A stretch of DNA of 64,000 nucleotides from Pyrus communis. Lineage: Eukaryota; Streptophyta; Magnoliopsida; Rosales; Rosaceae. Of the stretch, positions 45,622-59,040 are shown in pieces; the first letter of the stretch is position 1, and each line of letters begins with the position of its first letter. The DNA is taken from contig NC_084806.1 of NCBI RefSeq assembly GCF_963583255.1, positions 27,530,435 to 27,594,434 of the forward strand, written 5' to 3'. A program made the position numbers and the translations under genes. Below the pieces are notes generated by a model. The model was not told the origin of the DNA. It did no database searches and saw only the letters and a list, made by a program, of their open reading frames with translations.

Positions 45622-47105
45622 TTGGTCATATGTACCAAGCTCTCGATTGCTGCTTAGGGCCATGCAATATTGCACGCAGCCATGTTGGTCTGCCTGAGGC
45701 ATGTTGCGACATAATCATATAGCACCCTTCAATTGGTTATCGGATACGAACCCGACTATCGCATCTGCACATTTTTGGTTATGCGGTCTATGTGTCGATT
45801 TCGTAGCCCTTACGTACATAAATGGGGCCTCAGCGAATAATGGGAATCTATATCGGATATGATTCTCTTTCGATTACTCGCTACTTAGAACCTTTGATAG
45901 ACGATTTGTTTACCACTCATTTTGTGGATTGTCATTTCTATGAGACAGTCTTCCTGTCGCTAGTCAGAAGAATGTGGTATAATCGTCTGAGTGAGTATTT
46001 GACTAGTCAAGGATATGTGAACAACGAACTATGCCCTTATGTGTTCATTAAGAAGTCACATTCCAATTTTGTGATAGTTGCCGATGTTGATGACATGAAT
46101 CTCATCAAAACTCCTGAAGAGCTCACGAGAACTACCGCACACCTAAAGTCGAAATTTAAGATGAAAGATTTAGGAAAAACTCGATACTGTCTCAGTCTCA
46201 AGATAAAGCAATGTTCGGATGGAATCTTAGTACATCAATCGAACTACACCCAGAAGGTTGCATCATTTTAACGAGGATAAAGCGAAGCCTTCGAGTACTT
46301 CTATTGTCGTTCAATCGCTAGATGCAAAACGAGATCCCTTCCGTCCGAAGGAAAATGATGAAGAGATTTTGGAGCCTAAAGTTCCTTATCTAAGTGTGAT
46401 AGGTGCTTTATTGTACTTAGCTTAATGCACTAGCCCCAACATCTTCTTTGCCGTTAATTTTTTGACAAGATACAGTAATGCACCAACATGCAGACACTAA
46501 GACATCTTCTGTTACCTTAAGGGTACTACGATTTTAGGCTTAGGCTTTTTTTATCCCTACGGATCCTCGAGTGATGTCGCACCTCCTTATCTCGAGTCGA
46601 TTCTCGCCTAGTTGGTTATACCGACACAGTATACTTATCTGATCCGCACAAGGCACGTTCTTAAATGGGTTATGTCTTTACCATTGGAGGCACCACAATC
46701 TCTTGGAGGTCAACTAAACAGATCTTAGTTGCCACTTCGTCTAACCATGCTGAAATTCTCGCCTTACATGAAGCAACTCGAGAATGTTTTTGGTTGAGAG
46801 TAGTTGTAGGCCATATTTAAAGCTCCTGCAATCTTCACCCCGTTATTGACGTCCCAATGACGATCTATGAAGACAACGCAACATCCATCGAATGACTCAA
46901 GAAGGGTTACATCAAAGGAGACAACACCAAGCACATTATGCCAAAGTTTTTCTTCTCACATCAACAACAAGAACATCAGAAGCTTGAAGTCACGCAAATC
47001 CATTCACAAGACAATCTGGCCGACCTCTTCACCAAATCACTACCGAATGTGACGTTTCAAAAGCTTGTTCAAGGAATTGGTATGCGTAAACTTTCTGAGT
47101 TGTAA
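45622..47105 (+). pseudogene. Copia B connector, RT remnant and RNase H
   Basis: 45822-45950 is the integrase-RT connector (MGPQRIMGIYIGYDSLSITRY...); then the sequence jumps to WYNRLSEYLTSQGY, the C-terminal part of RT. The region between, which copy A retains at 3903-4502, is deleted. The catalytic YVDD is now ADVDDMN. RNase H follows with SWRSTKQILVATSSNHAE and SQDNLADLFTKSLPN. Stops throughout. Confidence 0.85.
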
Positions 47106-47795
47106 CATTGCTAGTTCTCTTTGGAATTGTGTCAAACGCAGGGGGAGTATCCTGAAGTATACTTGCTTGATCTTAATATACTTTTTTTTCCCTACGATTA
47201 GGAGCATTTTTTCTAATGGGTTTTTGCTACCTAACTAGGTTTTGATGAGGCACCCGCCTTAGGTTGATCATATCCCTGATGACATCCTGTAGACGTTTCA
47301 TTTGACTTTGCATTACTCACGCATTTTTCCTTAGACTATGGGTTTTATCCCTACTTGGGTTTTTACCATAGCCATAGGGTTTTTTTGTGAGACTTACTTC
47401 TTTATGCAAGTTCCTACCTTATTGAGAATAAAGTGTTCCCAGAATCAGTGCCGACGAGTCGACTTCCTCAACCTCTACATGATGCTTAATCTACTTGAGT
47501 ATTTACACACTCAAGGGAGAGTGTTATAAACTTCTAGTTTAAGTGTGATTGTGTAAATCCTAGATTAGGTTTGATTCTAGTTATTCTTTCCTATATGGAC
47601 TTGTATTCCTTGGAGGAGAAAAATTTCTTCTCTCTCTTATTACTATAAATAAAGGCACTGCGTAGGAGGAATAAGACATCATCTACACACATCCCTCTAC
47701 AACCCTACAAACATATCTCTATGTCTATTTTCTTTCTCTAAGCCGCCAGCCCCCTTCCCTTCTCAGTTAAATATAGGCCACAACATTTTTTTTCT

Positions 47796-48146
47796 TTTTA
47801 GATCAAGTGCAAAAAATGAGTGTAGTGAAAAACTTAGGATATGTGGGCACCAAAGAAAAGATTAGATTAAGAATGAAATATCCAAGATACAGTAAGAGTG
47901 GCTACAATTTTAGATAATATGATAGAAAATCAGTTAAGATAGGTTGAACACATGAACCGAAGACTTACAAATGCTTCGGTTAGAAGATGTGACTACGAGA
48001 CAAAGGCTCATGGCAAAAAGGGTAGAGAAAGACCTAGGAAAAACTACAAGAAATGATATGGTGTACTTGGAGCTAAAGAAGGACTTGGCGCAAAACCAAG
48101 TGTAATGGTGTTTTAGGATTCATTAGGGTTAGTTGTTGTTGTTGTA
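47796..48146 (+). mobile_element. 3' fragment of the same LINE family
   Basis: Matches the 3' end of the LINEs at 12345-13312 and 32796-35676 (VGTKEKIRLRMKYP.., a terminal GGATTCATTAGGGTTAGTTG and the (GTT)n tail near 48130). 5'-truncated and full of stops. Confidence 0.75.
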
Positions 48147-48181
48147 GATCACATGGAATGGTGTAGGTTAAAACTTAACCA

Positions 48182-48990
48182 TGTTTTGGCCTATTTTACT
48201 GAAAGGAAGAGGAAGTGGGGCAAAGAGAGATGGAGAGAACCTTGAGTAATTATCTATGTTATTCCTCATGTCTTGTACATTTATTTATAGTAAATTGGAG
48301 AGGACTCATTGCCTTGCAAGTAGTACAATCATAAAAGGATAAGATCTTTTATTATCCTAAATACAATCTATTTATACATATTCACACATGTGCTATTAAT
48401 ATCAAAACACTCCCTTTTGAGTGTGTAAATACTCAAGTAGATAATGCATCAGATCTTCAGGCAAATGTAAAAGCTATGAAGTAGCAAATGTGAGTCTCAA
48501 ATGTGAAATACATGTACGAGTAAGCCTCTTCAAAACTTGGATATGGTCAAACCCAATCGATAAATCTTCAACAAGTAATAGAAAAAGCATACAAGGGTAT
48601 GACCATCCTGATGTAACTGTCTCACAAAAACCTCGTCAAGTAGCAAAAATCTAGTGGGAAGAGCTTTTTGTTTAATGAAAAAATAGTATATTAACATCAA
48701 GTGAGTACACTTCAGGACTCTCCCTGAGTTCGACAAAACTCCCCTTGAGAACTATAAGCATTGCAAATGAGATAGTTATACATAAAAATTCCTCGGACAA
48801 GATGAAAGTATAGTAGGACAAGAGGCAAAAATCAACTCTGGAAGAACAAGTGAACGTGCCAAGGGAAAATAAAGTCCCCAAAGCTCAAGCACATGCATTT
48901 GAAGCCTAAGATTTTAACACGGGAATAGTTTCCCTACATGCTATCACTCATATACATATACATTTCCCCACCCACACCATGTTAACAAGC
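48182..48990 (-). mobile_element. 3' end of copia copy C (LTR plus adjacent internal sequence)
   Basis: Minus strand. The LTR is 48182-48409 (starts TGTTTTGATATTAATAGC, ends GGCCAAAACA), preceded by AAAAGGGAGTG as purine tract. The 48410-48990 stretch matches the region between RNase H and LTR in copy B (CAGGGAGAGTCCTGAAGTGT against CAGGGGGAGTATCCTGAAGT). No coding frame remains. Confidence 0.7.
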
Positions 48991-49095
48991 CGATAAAAGA
49001 AAGTAACTCCAGCCAAAGGAAAACATGATATCTAAACATTCATACAAAATGCAAGCTATATACAACTAAACAATCATGCCAAGCTAAACACTGCA

Positions 49096-50734
49096 TGTAA
49101 CGACTTGTCCTAAAATTTTACAAATTTCAGAACAATAAGAGTAATTTTATAATTTCACTTTGGTCAGGATATTTATTTTAAATGTTGTGTTTAGGGGATC
49201 TTGTAGTGTGAGTTACTGGGGCCCACAAGTTATCCCGTGTCCCTTTTCTGTCTCCCTTTCCCCGTCACTTCTCTCATCTTGGACTCTCTCTCAACTATCT
49301 CTCTCTACCTCTCTCTCTGTAAATGCTGAGACACTGAACCCAATCACCACCCTTGTCGGAACGGTGAACACCACCACCACAAACCTAGGCTAGTCACGAA
49401 CCACCGCTTATTACCTTAACTTCATCTCCCTTACTTCTTACCTCTATCTCTCTCTCTTTCCCTATGAAGCACAGAGACACCGAACTTAGCACACCCACCA
49501 CACCGGTGAGTTCCACCTTTTCTAACTAGGTAAGGCTCGGAACACCCTCGATCCTTCTTTCTTTTTAGCGTCTTGGGTTGATTTAAAAACTATATGTATG
49601 TTTTGATGACGTTTTATGACAAAAAACACCTTGGGGACACTTCCCTAAATTTAGGCAAGAAACTGAGCCCTTTCAGGCCATTTTCCAGCCAACTTTAACC
49701 ATGACACATCTCTAAATTGGTATGAACCTCTTCTTCTCATTCTAAGCTTCATTTTTATAGCTAGAACGTCGAAAATGGTGAAAAAATAAGCTCGAACGGA
49801 GCTCTAAAACCTCTGTTCAGATTTTGGCCGACCCACAGCCTGAAACTGAGTCGACTTGACTCGCAACCCAAAACTGGATCCACAACTCAGCAACCAGGTC
49901 CAACCTAGTAACTAGCCCAACCCAGCAACCTAAAACCCAAATCCGACAGAGACCCGATTCCAGATTTCGAAGGTCAGTGAGTGGGTACGCATGAAGGGTT
50001 ATCATGGTGGGCATGTGGAGCACACGCGCCTTGGTCGGAGGTACTATGCTTCGCTGTCATCTACGGTGGTGCCGGAAACTTTTCGGCAACCCATCTCGGC
50101 ATATGTTGTGACGTGTAGCTTTTCGGGTCCCTGTCCTGTGGAGGCGCGTGGGCGAACCTAAGGTCCCCTATAGGTTTTTCGACGTCCTGAATCCGATTAT
50201 GACATCAGTTTTCTCAAACTTAATCATTTTAGTATAGTTTTATTAATTGGTCCCTTTATGTGCTTAGGTGCATTTGTTGTGATGACCCCGTCCTTGCTAG
50301 TTTGAGTAGCTCTTCGGTGACGGAGTATTTGTGAGTGGGCCCCTTCCAAAATGCATGATTTTATTACTAGAAATGCATACATGAAAAACATGATTTTATG
50401 ACTATGTTTTATGAAACATTTATGAGTAAATCGAATTATGAAATATCATGCTTTATCGAATTTATGTTTACTAAGATATTTATGATATGATGTTTGAGCT
50501 ATTAAGCTCTAATGAGATATATTTTGGAAAGACTATTTTCATGATTTTCTATTTGTATGCTCTGAACACATTCCCACATTTGCATATTCTTTATTAGTAA
50601 AATTTACGTGTTTTATTTATGTTCGTTCTTTGTTCATAACCTACATGCATGTTAATATGGCTTCGTCACCTTTGAGTTGTTGACCATCACGTGCCTACCC
50701 TAGTGTTTGGAGGATATCGGGGTCACGCGTGTCA
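49096..50734 (+). mobile_element. Solo Gypsy-type LTR
   Basis: It starts TGTAACGACTTGTCC and ends GGTCACGCGTGTCA. CTGCA (49091-49095) and CTACA (50735-50739) flank it, a 5 bp duplication with one mismatch. Related in layout to the LTRs at 29083 and 53971. No primer site or internal domain. Open frames at 49160 and 49817 are not conserved. Confidence 0.75.
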
Positions 50735-50739
50735 CTACA

Positions 50740-51425
50740 CTTAAATTAAGCCTACTCAAGAAAGCACCAACAAGCAATGAAGGCAGGCTTCGAAACAATC
50801 ACACGACACACTTGAAAAGCAAGAAGAAAAGTCACAAAGGGTAGGCACACAGAGTTCCCAAGCCAAAAACCATTGAGGAATGCGAGTTCAGTTTCTCGAG
50901 GGAAAAATCACACTCTTTGCCTATGAAATCTGAAACCTTAGAATTTCTCAAATGTGCAAGTGAAAGAAAAAGAGGGAATTGTGCTTAGATTCACCACTGG
51001 CGTCGATAAAATGAGACAAAGAACATGGAGAAATTCAAAATCTTTAAAGAGAATAGCTTTTCTTACTTGTGGAAAGTCTCGGTGCAAAGTCTGGAAGAAC
51101 GCAAATAGGGAGCACAACTTAAGAATGAAGATTTCATAAGGCAATGAAGTAAAGAAGAAGGAAAAACAAATTAAAAGCTTGTCCTCAGAAGGATAAGGAT
51201 TTAAAATAGTTGTCGTGAGAAGGTAGAGGAATACCCAGAGTTAGGTTAGAGTGATGAGACATGCACGGGAAACAAGGGCACACATCAGCACTAAGTCAAA
51301 AGCTATGACACGGGAAAGGAAAATGTCATATCAGGAAACCCACATTCAAAAAATTTCTTGGGCCTGGGGTTTTATTATTTAACACATTCAAGATCTCTTA
51401 AGGCCTAAATAATCAAGGGGGCTAA
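50740..51425. other. Unassigned, probably retroelement interior
   Basis: AT-rich, purine-biased sequence without coding similarity that I recognise. It ends in AATCAAGGGGGCTAA, a polypurine-like tract, next to a TG-starting LTR candidate. Confidence 0.35.
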
Positions 51426-52638
51426 TGTTGAAGCCCAAAAATGTCACATGCGAGGCTAAGCTTAAGCACAAGCAAAAACGCAAATCGAGAAAGGAAAATA
51501 ATCACAATCATGCCATGAAATTAAAATAATGATGAACATATTGAACATTTGTCTAATCACGCCATGCCCATGCAAATCCATGCATATTCACCATGCCAAG
51601 CTTTATCACACTAACTACGATACACGCTAAAATAAACCCAAGCCATATGTTTGGGCTTGCCAAGTGAATCATAGTGTGGATAGTTACAAAAGTATATCAG
51701 GCCTACACAAAGTCAAGATTACGGTAGACTTTAGGCTGTTTAGGAGCTTAAAGATCCAAGCCCACAATCTTTGAAGTGTATGTAGGTGAATTTGAGAGAG
51801 AACAAACCTAGTTTCCCCTTTTCCCTAGTAAACCAACCAATTCAGTTATAAAAGAACCAAACTCAAAGCCTTAAGTTCATGTGAAGACCCATTGCAAACC
51901 CCACATCAAATGAAGAGAAAGATGGATTTTCCCCTTCTAGCTCACGCAAGAGAACAATGAATGCAAGCGAGGAGGCGCGTTACTAGAATTAACGCTTGCG
52001 CAAAATGACGTGGGAAAAGGCAATGGTGCTAATATGTTTTACACCAAAAAGGAAGGTTGCAATTGTGCTAGGAAAAAAGAGGAATGAAGACTTAGCTATA
52101 ATGGGATAAGGCATAAAAGCCTAGAGAAGCCTGGAAAGAGAACCTTTCACCCATAAAAAGGCAGGTTCAACTCAATGTAAGAGGGACAACATAATGTTAG
52201 AGAGAGAGAGAGAAAGGAATTCAAGGTTGTATTGCACTAAGCAAGGGACATCATTCTCTAAGTGCAAGCAATCTTGAATTCTTAAGGGAGTCATCTTCCT
52301 ACAATCTTAGTGGTTCCTCCAAGGCTTCTTTTGATCTTTCTCAGTCAATAGAAGCTCTCTTAAACCCTAGGAAACCTAGATCACCCAACTCTAAACATCA
52401 TGCAATCATGCAAAGTTCTCTCCCGCTAAACCGACAAGTTTTAAGCTTCCCTGCTATGCTTTGCTTAAGTAAGTCATTATTTGTCTAATCGTGCTCTTTC
52501 GAGCCATTAATCTAACCAAGATACTTCATAAGAAAAAATTCTTTTGAGGTATCCTAGGACTTGGTATTCAAATGAACTAGGGGAGGTAAACGGTGTCCTC
52601 CAAAGCCCAAGTCTAGTTCGACCTAAAAACCCGCAACA
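51426..52638 (+). mobile_element. Candidate 3' LTR (TGTTGAAGCCC...CCCGCAACA)
   Basis: TG..CA termini with a purine tract immediately before. 1213 bp, non-coding, with a GA run at about 52199-52215. No second copy in the window, so the assignment rests on the ends only. Confidence 0.4.
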
Positions 52639-53970
52639 AATGTTAATGGTCCAAAGGAAAAACATATTGGATCATAATTTAAAAAAGTGGATTGCGGGCT
52701 AAAAATATGTTTTTTTTTGTTGAATTTATGGATTGTTGGTCACTAAATTAGTTCAATAAGCCCGGTCCCAAACAAGGGTTGATAGTAGATGTAAAAAAAT
52801 ATAGTGGTTTACATGGTTTAATGTTAGTTGCAAGCCAATCAAAGAGTAGGCCCAAAAGAGGGCTCAAGTCAAGTGTGGCAACCAAGCTAGGTTGGGAGCC
52901 GAAGCAAAGAGAAAGCCCAAATTGGGTTTGGGTTATGAAGAGAAAGCCCTAATTAAGTAATTATAAAGGGTAATTTATTAAAAAAAAATTATTAGAAAGG
53001 GCGTTGATTTTTGGAATTGGCATACTTGGGTGTAATATGAGCATTAATTGGTATGGGTTACAATCTGGTTAGATTGGGTTTGGTTAGTCGGGTGAGGTTA
53101 GGCTGGGGATGGAAGGGCAAATGATCAACCAAACTCAAGCCAATTAATGAACGGGTTGAAATTGGGTTGGGTTGGGTTCGGGGCTGGTTATAACTAAAAA
53201 AAAATACTCGCTTGTTCGAGTTTTAAGTCGAGTCGGACATGGGCGGGTTCAGATTGGCCCAACCCAAGTTGCACCCCTAGCGCCCTGTATCTTTATTTTA
53301 TACTAATAAAGTAAATTACAATTACAACTAGAAAACTATCAGATATCGTAGTTATCTACACATAATCAACTATAATTTATACAATCACACTCCTAGTAAA
53401 TATAGAATTGCACCAAGAGATAATTATTTTTTTAAATATGATCGACCCAAGAAAAAGAGTCATTTCGTATTTCCAAACCCAAAGCAAATGACACCACTCA
53501 CACTGTCGGGCTACCTCAATACACAAGAGATTTTTCAGTGTGACTGAAACATGGGAGCATAGGGAGGTACACCACGTGTCACTATACAAATGGTGAGATA
53601 TGTGTGTTAAAAAGTTAATAACTAAATATTAAAATTTTCCACCACTTATATAAAAATATGTGATGTACCATCAGTATTCCTGTCACAATAAAAAATAGGA
53701 AATTTTATTTGGACCTAGTTATCTTATCTTTACACCCAACTAAAAAGTTTTATGAGAAAATTAGAATTAGATGCCTCATTTTAGACTTTTGTAGACTAAC
53801 CATTTATGCTTTTTGAGTTTTTGATTAAGCTTTTGAAACATTTGATTAAGATACTCAGACTTGAACTACTTCAGATTAATTGAAATTAATTTACATTTAA
53901 ATATTTGTTATATATTTTAAATAATTTCAACTATATTTAAATCTAAAAATTTAAACTTTTCGAATCTAAA
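52639..53970. other. No recognisable gene
   Basis: AT-rich sequence with a GGGTTGGGTT-rich stretch at 53060-53275 that resembles the subterminal part of other plant DNA transposons and ends AAGTTGCACCCCTAG. No partner terminus was found, so no element is called. Confidence 0.45.
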
Positions 53971-56394
53971 TGTGACAACCCGTCCCGAAATAGAATCTAT
54001 TTTATCTTTGCTAGTGTGGAATGACAATTTTGCCCTTGAACGTTGTGGTGTTGTATAGTTTAATCTTTGGATGTGGACCAAATATGTCAAGTCCTAATGG
54101 TTTAGACCCAATTAGAACTTAGATTTTCTTTGTTTTTGGTTGGCTGCAACCTGGACCACACACTCATACACACACATCAACCCGTTGACCCTCTCTCCCC
54201 CCTTCCTTCTCGGATTTTCTTCCATTTCGGTAAAACTGTACGGACAACTCTTAAACTAACCCTTGCATGCACGGATCGACATCGATGAGGTTGTTTTTAT
54301 GTTCCCTGTGAGCCCAAGAGCTTATCCATATAGTTAGTTGGACATGAAGACTTCATTTACTCGAGAACCAGTAAACCTCGATGAGGTCCACTGTTCATCC
54401 ATCGTGATCGAAGAGGTTTTGTCGAGTTTGGAAATGTTAGAGAGCCTTAGAACTTCTTCTCGAAGCTTAGGGAAGAATTTTGGAAGGTTTTGGACGTTAG
54501 GAAGCTCGGGTTTGACAAGTTGCAAAAGTGGGCGGATAATCGTGATTTTCCCGACGAGATCCCATGAGTTTTAGGACCTAAAAGTGGTAAGGTTTTGTCC
54601 TTCTCATCCTAAGCTTCATTTTGGTTTAAATTTCATGAAGTTTGGTTGAAAAATGAAGAAGATATGACGATTAGAAGTTTTTCCAGTTTCAGGCGACGCA
54701 GACGACGGCCAGCAGGGGCTCCGGCGAGGATCATTGGAGAAGACGAAGAATATTCCGTCAACTTTGACGGAATATACTAACAGCATCAGGTATATTTAAC
54801 GGTATATTCCATTTTTGGATGGAATATTCCCCAACGCCGTTAGGGTTTCTGTACATGTGCTAGGCACGTGCCTGCGCGTGGCCGATGTGTGTGGCCGTGC
54901 CTTGGCTGGCACTTGGTGGCGCGTGGGTGGTCGGAAATTTTTTCTAAAAAAATGGGGATGTTCGTGGTGTTGAGCAGATCACATTGGTATATATATTCAA
55001 ACACCCCATTTGAGCATTGTATGAGAAATTATTAGCTAGTTTTGTTTATATGCTTTAAATTAACGTTTATATAGTTGTTTCGCATATAGGTGAGACCTAT
55101 CCTCAGGACGAGCACAGTCAATCGAGGCTTGGGAGCTACGACCCTTCCACATACCAGTGAGTGGGCTTTTGCTTTTCCGTATATACCTATATACTTGAGA
55201 TTTTTCCCAAAAAATCGATTTAAATGAAATTATGTTTAGAAATGCCATGCATATTGATTTATATGTAGATCATTATTGAATTAATATAGCATGCATAAAT
55301 GTGATTTGACACTGTTGACACTCAGGTAAGTACCAGGTGAGTTGTAGATTGTTTATGTAAATTGATGATTATGTGAGATGTGTTGAGAGCTCATAAACCT
55401 GCACCCCGGTGTTAATGCTCCCACCCGTGGTTAGGGCACAGTCCTTCACGTGATGTTCACCTCCCGTACTATACGCTTACCTTGGATCCAAGTTAGGTGC
55501 ACATTCCTATCATACAGACTACTATAGGTGGTTCCGACTCGTAAGTGACCCGTGATTATTCTCACAGTCTTCACGTGATCGTAGCACTTGAGCGTATTTA
55601 TTTACAACTAGTCCTGTCGTACATACCACTTTAGGTGGTTCCGACTCATGTGCAAATATATTTGTTAAGATGTGGATTTGAGCCGTACAGGTCATGTTAG
55701 GTGACTTCGGCTATATGGATGAGCTCTAGATTCAGCCATACAGGTCAGGTTAGGTGACTCCAGCTGACATATCATTTTGCATTGATTTATATCACCTGGC
55801 CTACATATTTTTATGCTGAGATATCCAACATGGCATATTTGTGAATTGTGCTACTTTGAGTATGGTTGTGGTATAGATATATATTCTATTTTTTAGGAAA
55901 TTATCCAGGTTTTACGACGAGAGATTACTATCTTTGATAATTGAAATGGTTTTGAAAAGCTTTGTTTTTGCCCACTCACACTTTCTGTTTTGCACCTCTC
56001 CAGGTTCTAGTTAGGAGTGCTTTTTGGTGGTTTTCGAGAAATCTACGGCAGCTTTGACAGATTATCACCATTGTAGGATTACCTTTGGTGTTGTATAATT
56101 AGTATTCGTCCTGCTGGACTGCACTTAGCCTACTTATGCTCTGGTTATGAATTCACACTTAGTTGGTCTTGCACTTATTCTTATCTAGTGCTCTAGTTAG
56201 TTTGGTTTTTATTTATTCGCATTTCTATTATTATTATTGCTTCTGCACTGTGCACATGGCTATGTCACCCTCGCGTGATGGCCAGCACATCTTGATTTCG
56301 GTCGGGGTGTGTCAGTTTGGTATCAGAGCCTGGGTTTGGCAATCTTGCATATTTTGTGAATATTCTAATTATTTAGGTGTCTTCTGTCAGAACT

Positions 56395-57640
56395 ATGTCG
56401 CCTCGTAGAGAGCCACATCGTTCACCTGAGCCTAGTTCCCCGATATAACTCAGTTAGGGGAAGTTATAACTCATGTTATTTAGTTTTCGCTTTGCTATCC
56501 TCAGAGGACTCCCCTCGAGACTATTTATAACTTGAAGTTGGATAAGTTTAAGGGTCATGAATGACATGAAGGAGCAGAACGGTGGCTCGATCATCTTGAA
56601 AAAACTTTCCGAGTTATGCAAAGTCAAGGGAATCTTCCTCCTAAAAGGTATGGTCGAGATGACTATATGGTTCTTAGGTAAAAAACCAACATCCTGGTGG
56701 GAACATGAGGCTTGTCAGTTGACCCCAGAGGAAATTGCTGACTGGGAATTGTTTAAATAGTTGTTTCAGAAAAGGTTTATTACCCCTGAGTATATTGATC
56801 GCAAAAAGCAAGAATTTACTCAATTGAGATAGGGGAAGATGACGGCGAATAAGTATTACAGGAGATTCACTGACTTGTCTCGTTATCATCCGGATGTTAC
56901 TGCTAATCTGGTTGAGATGATCCGTCGTTTCAGATTGGGTACTAAGAAGAAGTGGCGTTCTATGACGACCACAACTCATTGTGCTTCTTACCAGGAGTTC
57001 TATGAGATTTTGTTGAGGATTGAGGATTCAGAGGATATGCCTAGTGAGAGTGAAAAGGAAGAAGAAAATGACGAGAATCAGAAGAGAGATGATAATGGTA
57101 AAGGTTATTCATCTCAAGGACCTTGCAAGACTCAGAGCTTTCAGCGAAGTGGAGCTAGTTTTAGTTCTTCCAGCGGGGGTTTTAGTGCCACTGATCAGAG
57201 AAAAGGTGGTAGATTTTCTGGAGGTCTTAGATTCCAGAGACAGGGGGATGCTAGTAGAGGAAGTGCTCCGTTGTGCCACAGATGTAACAATAGACATTTT
57301 GGGGAGTGTAGGAGATGCAGCAGTGGATGTTTCACTTGTGGTCAAATGGGGCATAAAGCTATAAATTGTCCTCATAATCAGCAGAGGACCCATCAACCTT
57401 CCTTGCCACCACCAGTGCTGATCCAGCAAGTTCCAGGGTCTGGTAGTTATGGTCAGATGGGTCTTGGTGGTGCTTACCATTATTAGGGTGACGTTGTTCC
57501 TTATGCTTCAGGGCAATATTAGTATTTCCAGGATCCTTATTATCAAAGTGAGTATCCTCAGTATTCTGGAGGTTATACGCCGTATCCTCCCATTCCAGCT
57601 GGTGCATCTCAGTGGTACCAAGGAGAACAGCCCCAGTAAA
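56395..57640 (+). pseudogene. Gypsy gag
   Basis: Starts MSPRREPHRSPEPSSP at 56395 (the first codons keep the frame, a stop follows). Core segments: WWEHEACQLTPEEIADWELF, F.KRFI-type matrix region and YRRFTDLSRYHPDVTANLVE. Then a basic, Gly/Ser-rich linker, CHRCNNRHFGECRR and the zinc knuckle CFTCGQMGHKAINCP. Stops at 56759 and 57484 plus frameshifts. Confidence 0.88.
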
Positions 57641-57809
57641 TAGAGATTGCTTCCAGTAGTGCAGGATTTTCAAGGCAACTTGGTCAACCAAGTCAAGGCT
57701 GTGGTGTGCAGGGGCGAAATAATCAAGCTAGTAGAGGTCGTAGGGGACGACAACAAACCCAGGGACATATTAACAATATCTCTCTGTAGGATGCTCAGAA
57801 TCATCTGGA

Positions 57810-58310
57810 CTTGATCATGGGTACGTTAAACATTCTTGGTCACTTTGCTAGAGTTTTAATTGATTGTGGTGCTACGCATTCTGTCATTTCTCATACATTT
57901 GCTCAAGTGACGCAACCTCATCCTACACCTCTAGGGTATGATTTAGAGTTTGCTATGCCTAAAGAGGAGAGATGTTATGTTGATTGTGTATATCCAGGAT
58001 GTATCCAGGATGTCCAGTGATTGTGGAAGATATAGTTATACCAGTTAACCTTATCCCGTTAGATATTGTTGATTTCGATGTGATTTTGGGCACAAATTGG
58101 TTGCATTATAATCGTGCCAATATAGATTGCTACGGGAAAACAATTACTTTCCATCGTCCTGAATTACCTGAGGTTACTTTTGTGGGTGAGCAGAGTGGGG
58201 TGAGGCATGGCGTTATTTCTGCTGTGAGAGCAAAAAAGTTATTATCAAAAGGTTACCAGGGATATATAACTCATGTGGTGTTGAATGATGTTGCTCCTAG
58301 TAGTGTGGAG
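57810..58310 (+). pseudogene. Gypsy protease region
   Basis: LIDCGATHSVISHTFA: the aspartic protease motif, with the usual DSGAT as DCGAT. Then VDFDVILGTNWLHYNRANID, the hydrophobic C-terminal block of retropepsin, and the linker to RT. A frame shift occurs near 58010. Confidence 0.88.
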
Positions 58311-59040
58311 GATGTAAAAATAGTCAGGCATTTTCCTAATGTATTCCTTGATGATTTACCTGGATTGCCACTAGACCGATATGTGGAATTCACTATTGAT
58401 TTGCTTCTAGGTACGGATCTTATATCTTTGACTCTTTATCGAATGACTCCTGCTGAATTGAGGGCATTGAAGATTCAGTTGTAGGAATTAGTTGATAAAG
58501 GTTTTATCCGGCCTAGTACTTCACCCTATGGAGCTCCAGTGTTATTTGTGAGGAAGAAAGATGGGACTTTGAGGCTATGCATTGATTATAGGCAATTGAA
58601 TCGAGTAACAATTAAAAACCGTTATCCATTGCCGCGTATAGATGATTTATTTGATCAGCTTCAAGGCGCCTGTGTATTTTCTAAGATTGATTTGAGGTCT
58701 GGTCACTATCAGTTGAAGATTAAAAGTGAGGATGTTCCTAAGACGGCTTTTAGGACTCGATATAGTCATTATGAGTTTCTTGTGATGCCATTCGGATTAA
58801 CTAATGCACCTGCAACTTTTATGGATTTGATAAATCAAGTATTCCAGCCATATTTAGACAGGTTTGTCATTGTCTTTATTGACGATATTCTGGTATACTC
58901 TAAGTCTAAATCAGAGTATGTTCGACATCCCAATTTGGTGTTGAAGAGATTGAGGGAACACCAATTGTATGCTAAGTTTAGTAAATGCCAATTTTGGTTA
59001 GATCAAGTGGCATTTTTGGGACATGTTATATCCGTCTAAG
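58311..59040 (+). pseudogene. Gypsy reverse transcriptase
   Basis: [48 protein letters not shown] (first catalytic Asp), [16 protein letters not shown], and the catalytic box [29 protein letters not shown] closes the palm/thumb. Stops at 58482 (Q to stop) and 59037. The catalytic residues are intact. Confidence 0.92.

Larger units (their letters stand above)
41438..47785 (+). mobile_element. Copia copy B, nearly full length, upstream of the bZIP gene
   Basis: LTRs at 41438-41705 (268 bp) and 47522-47785 (264 bp), both starting TGTTATAAACTTCT and ending GGCCACAACA, about 85% alike. T tracts flank both sides (TTTTT compatible with a target duplication). A purine tract AAGGGAGAG precedes the 3' LTR. 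Both LTRs carry an ACTATAAATAAAGGCA TATA-type promoter block. Leader 41706-43399, gag 43400-44390, protease-integrase 44640-45620, truncated RT 45960-46270 and RNase H 46280-47105. The coding is full of stops. Confidence 0.9.

Noticed and set aside
53060..53275. Interstitial telomere repeats
   Set aside because: GGGTT-rich but not the plant TTTAGGG repeat and not regular. More like a transposon subterminal region.
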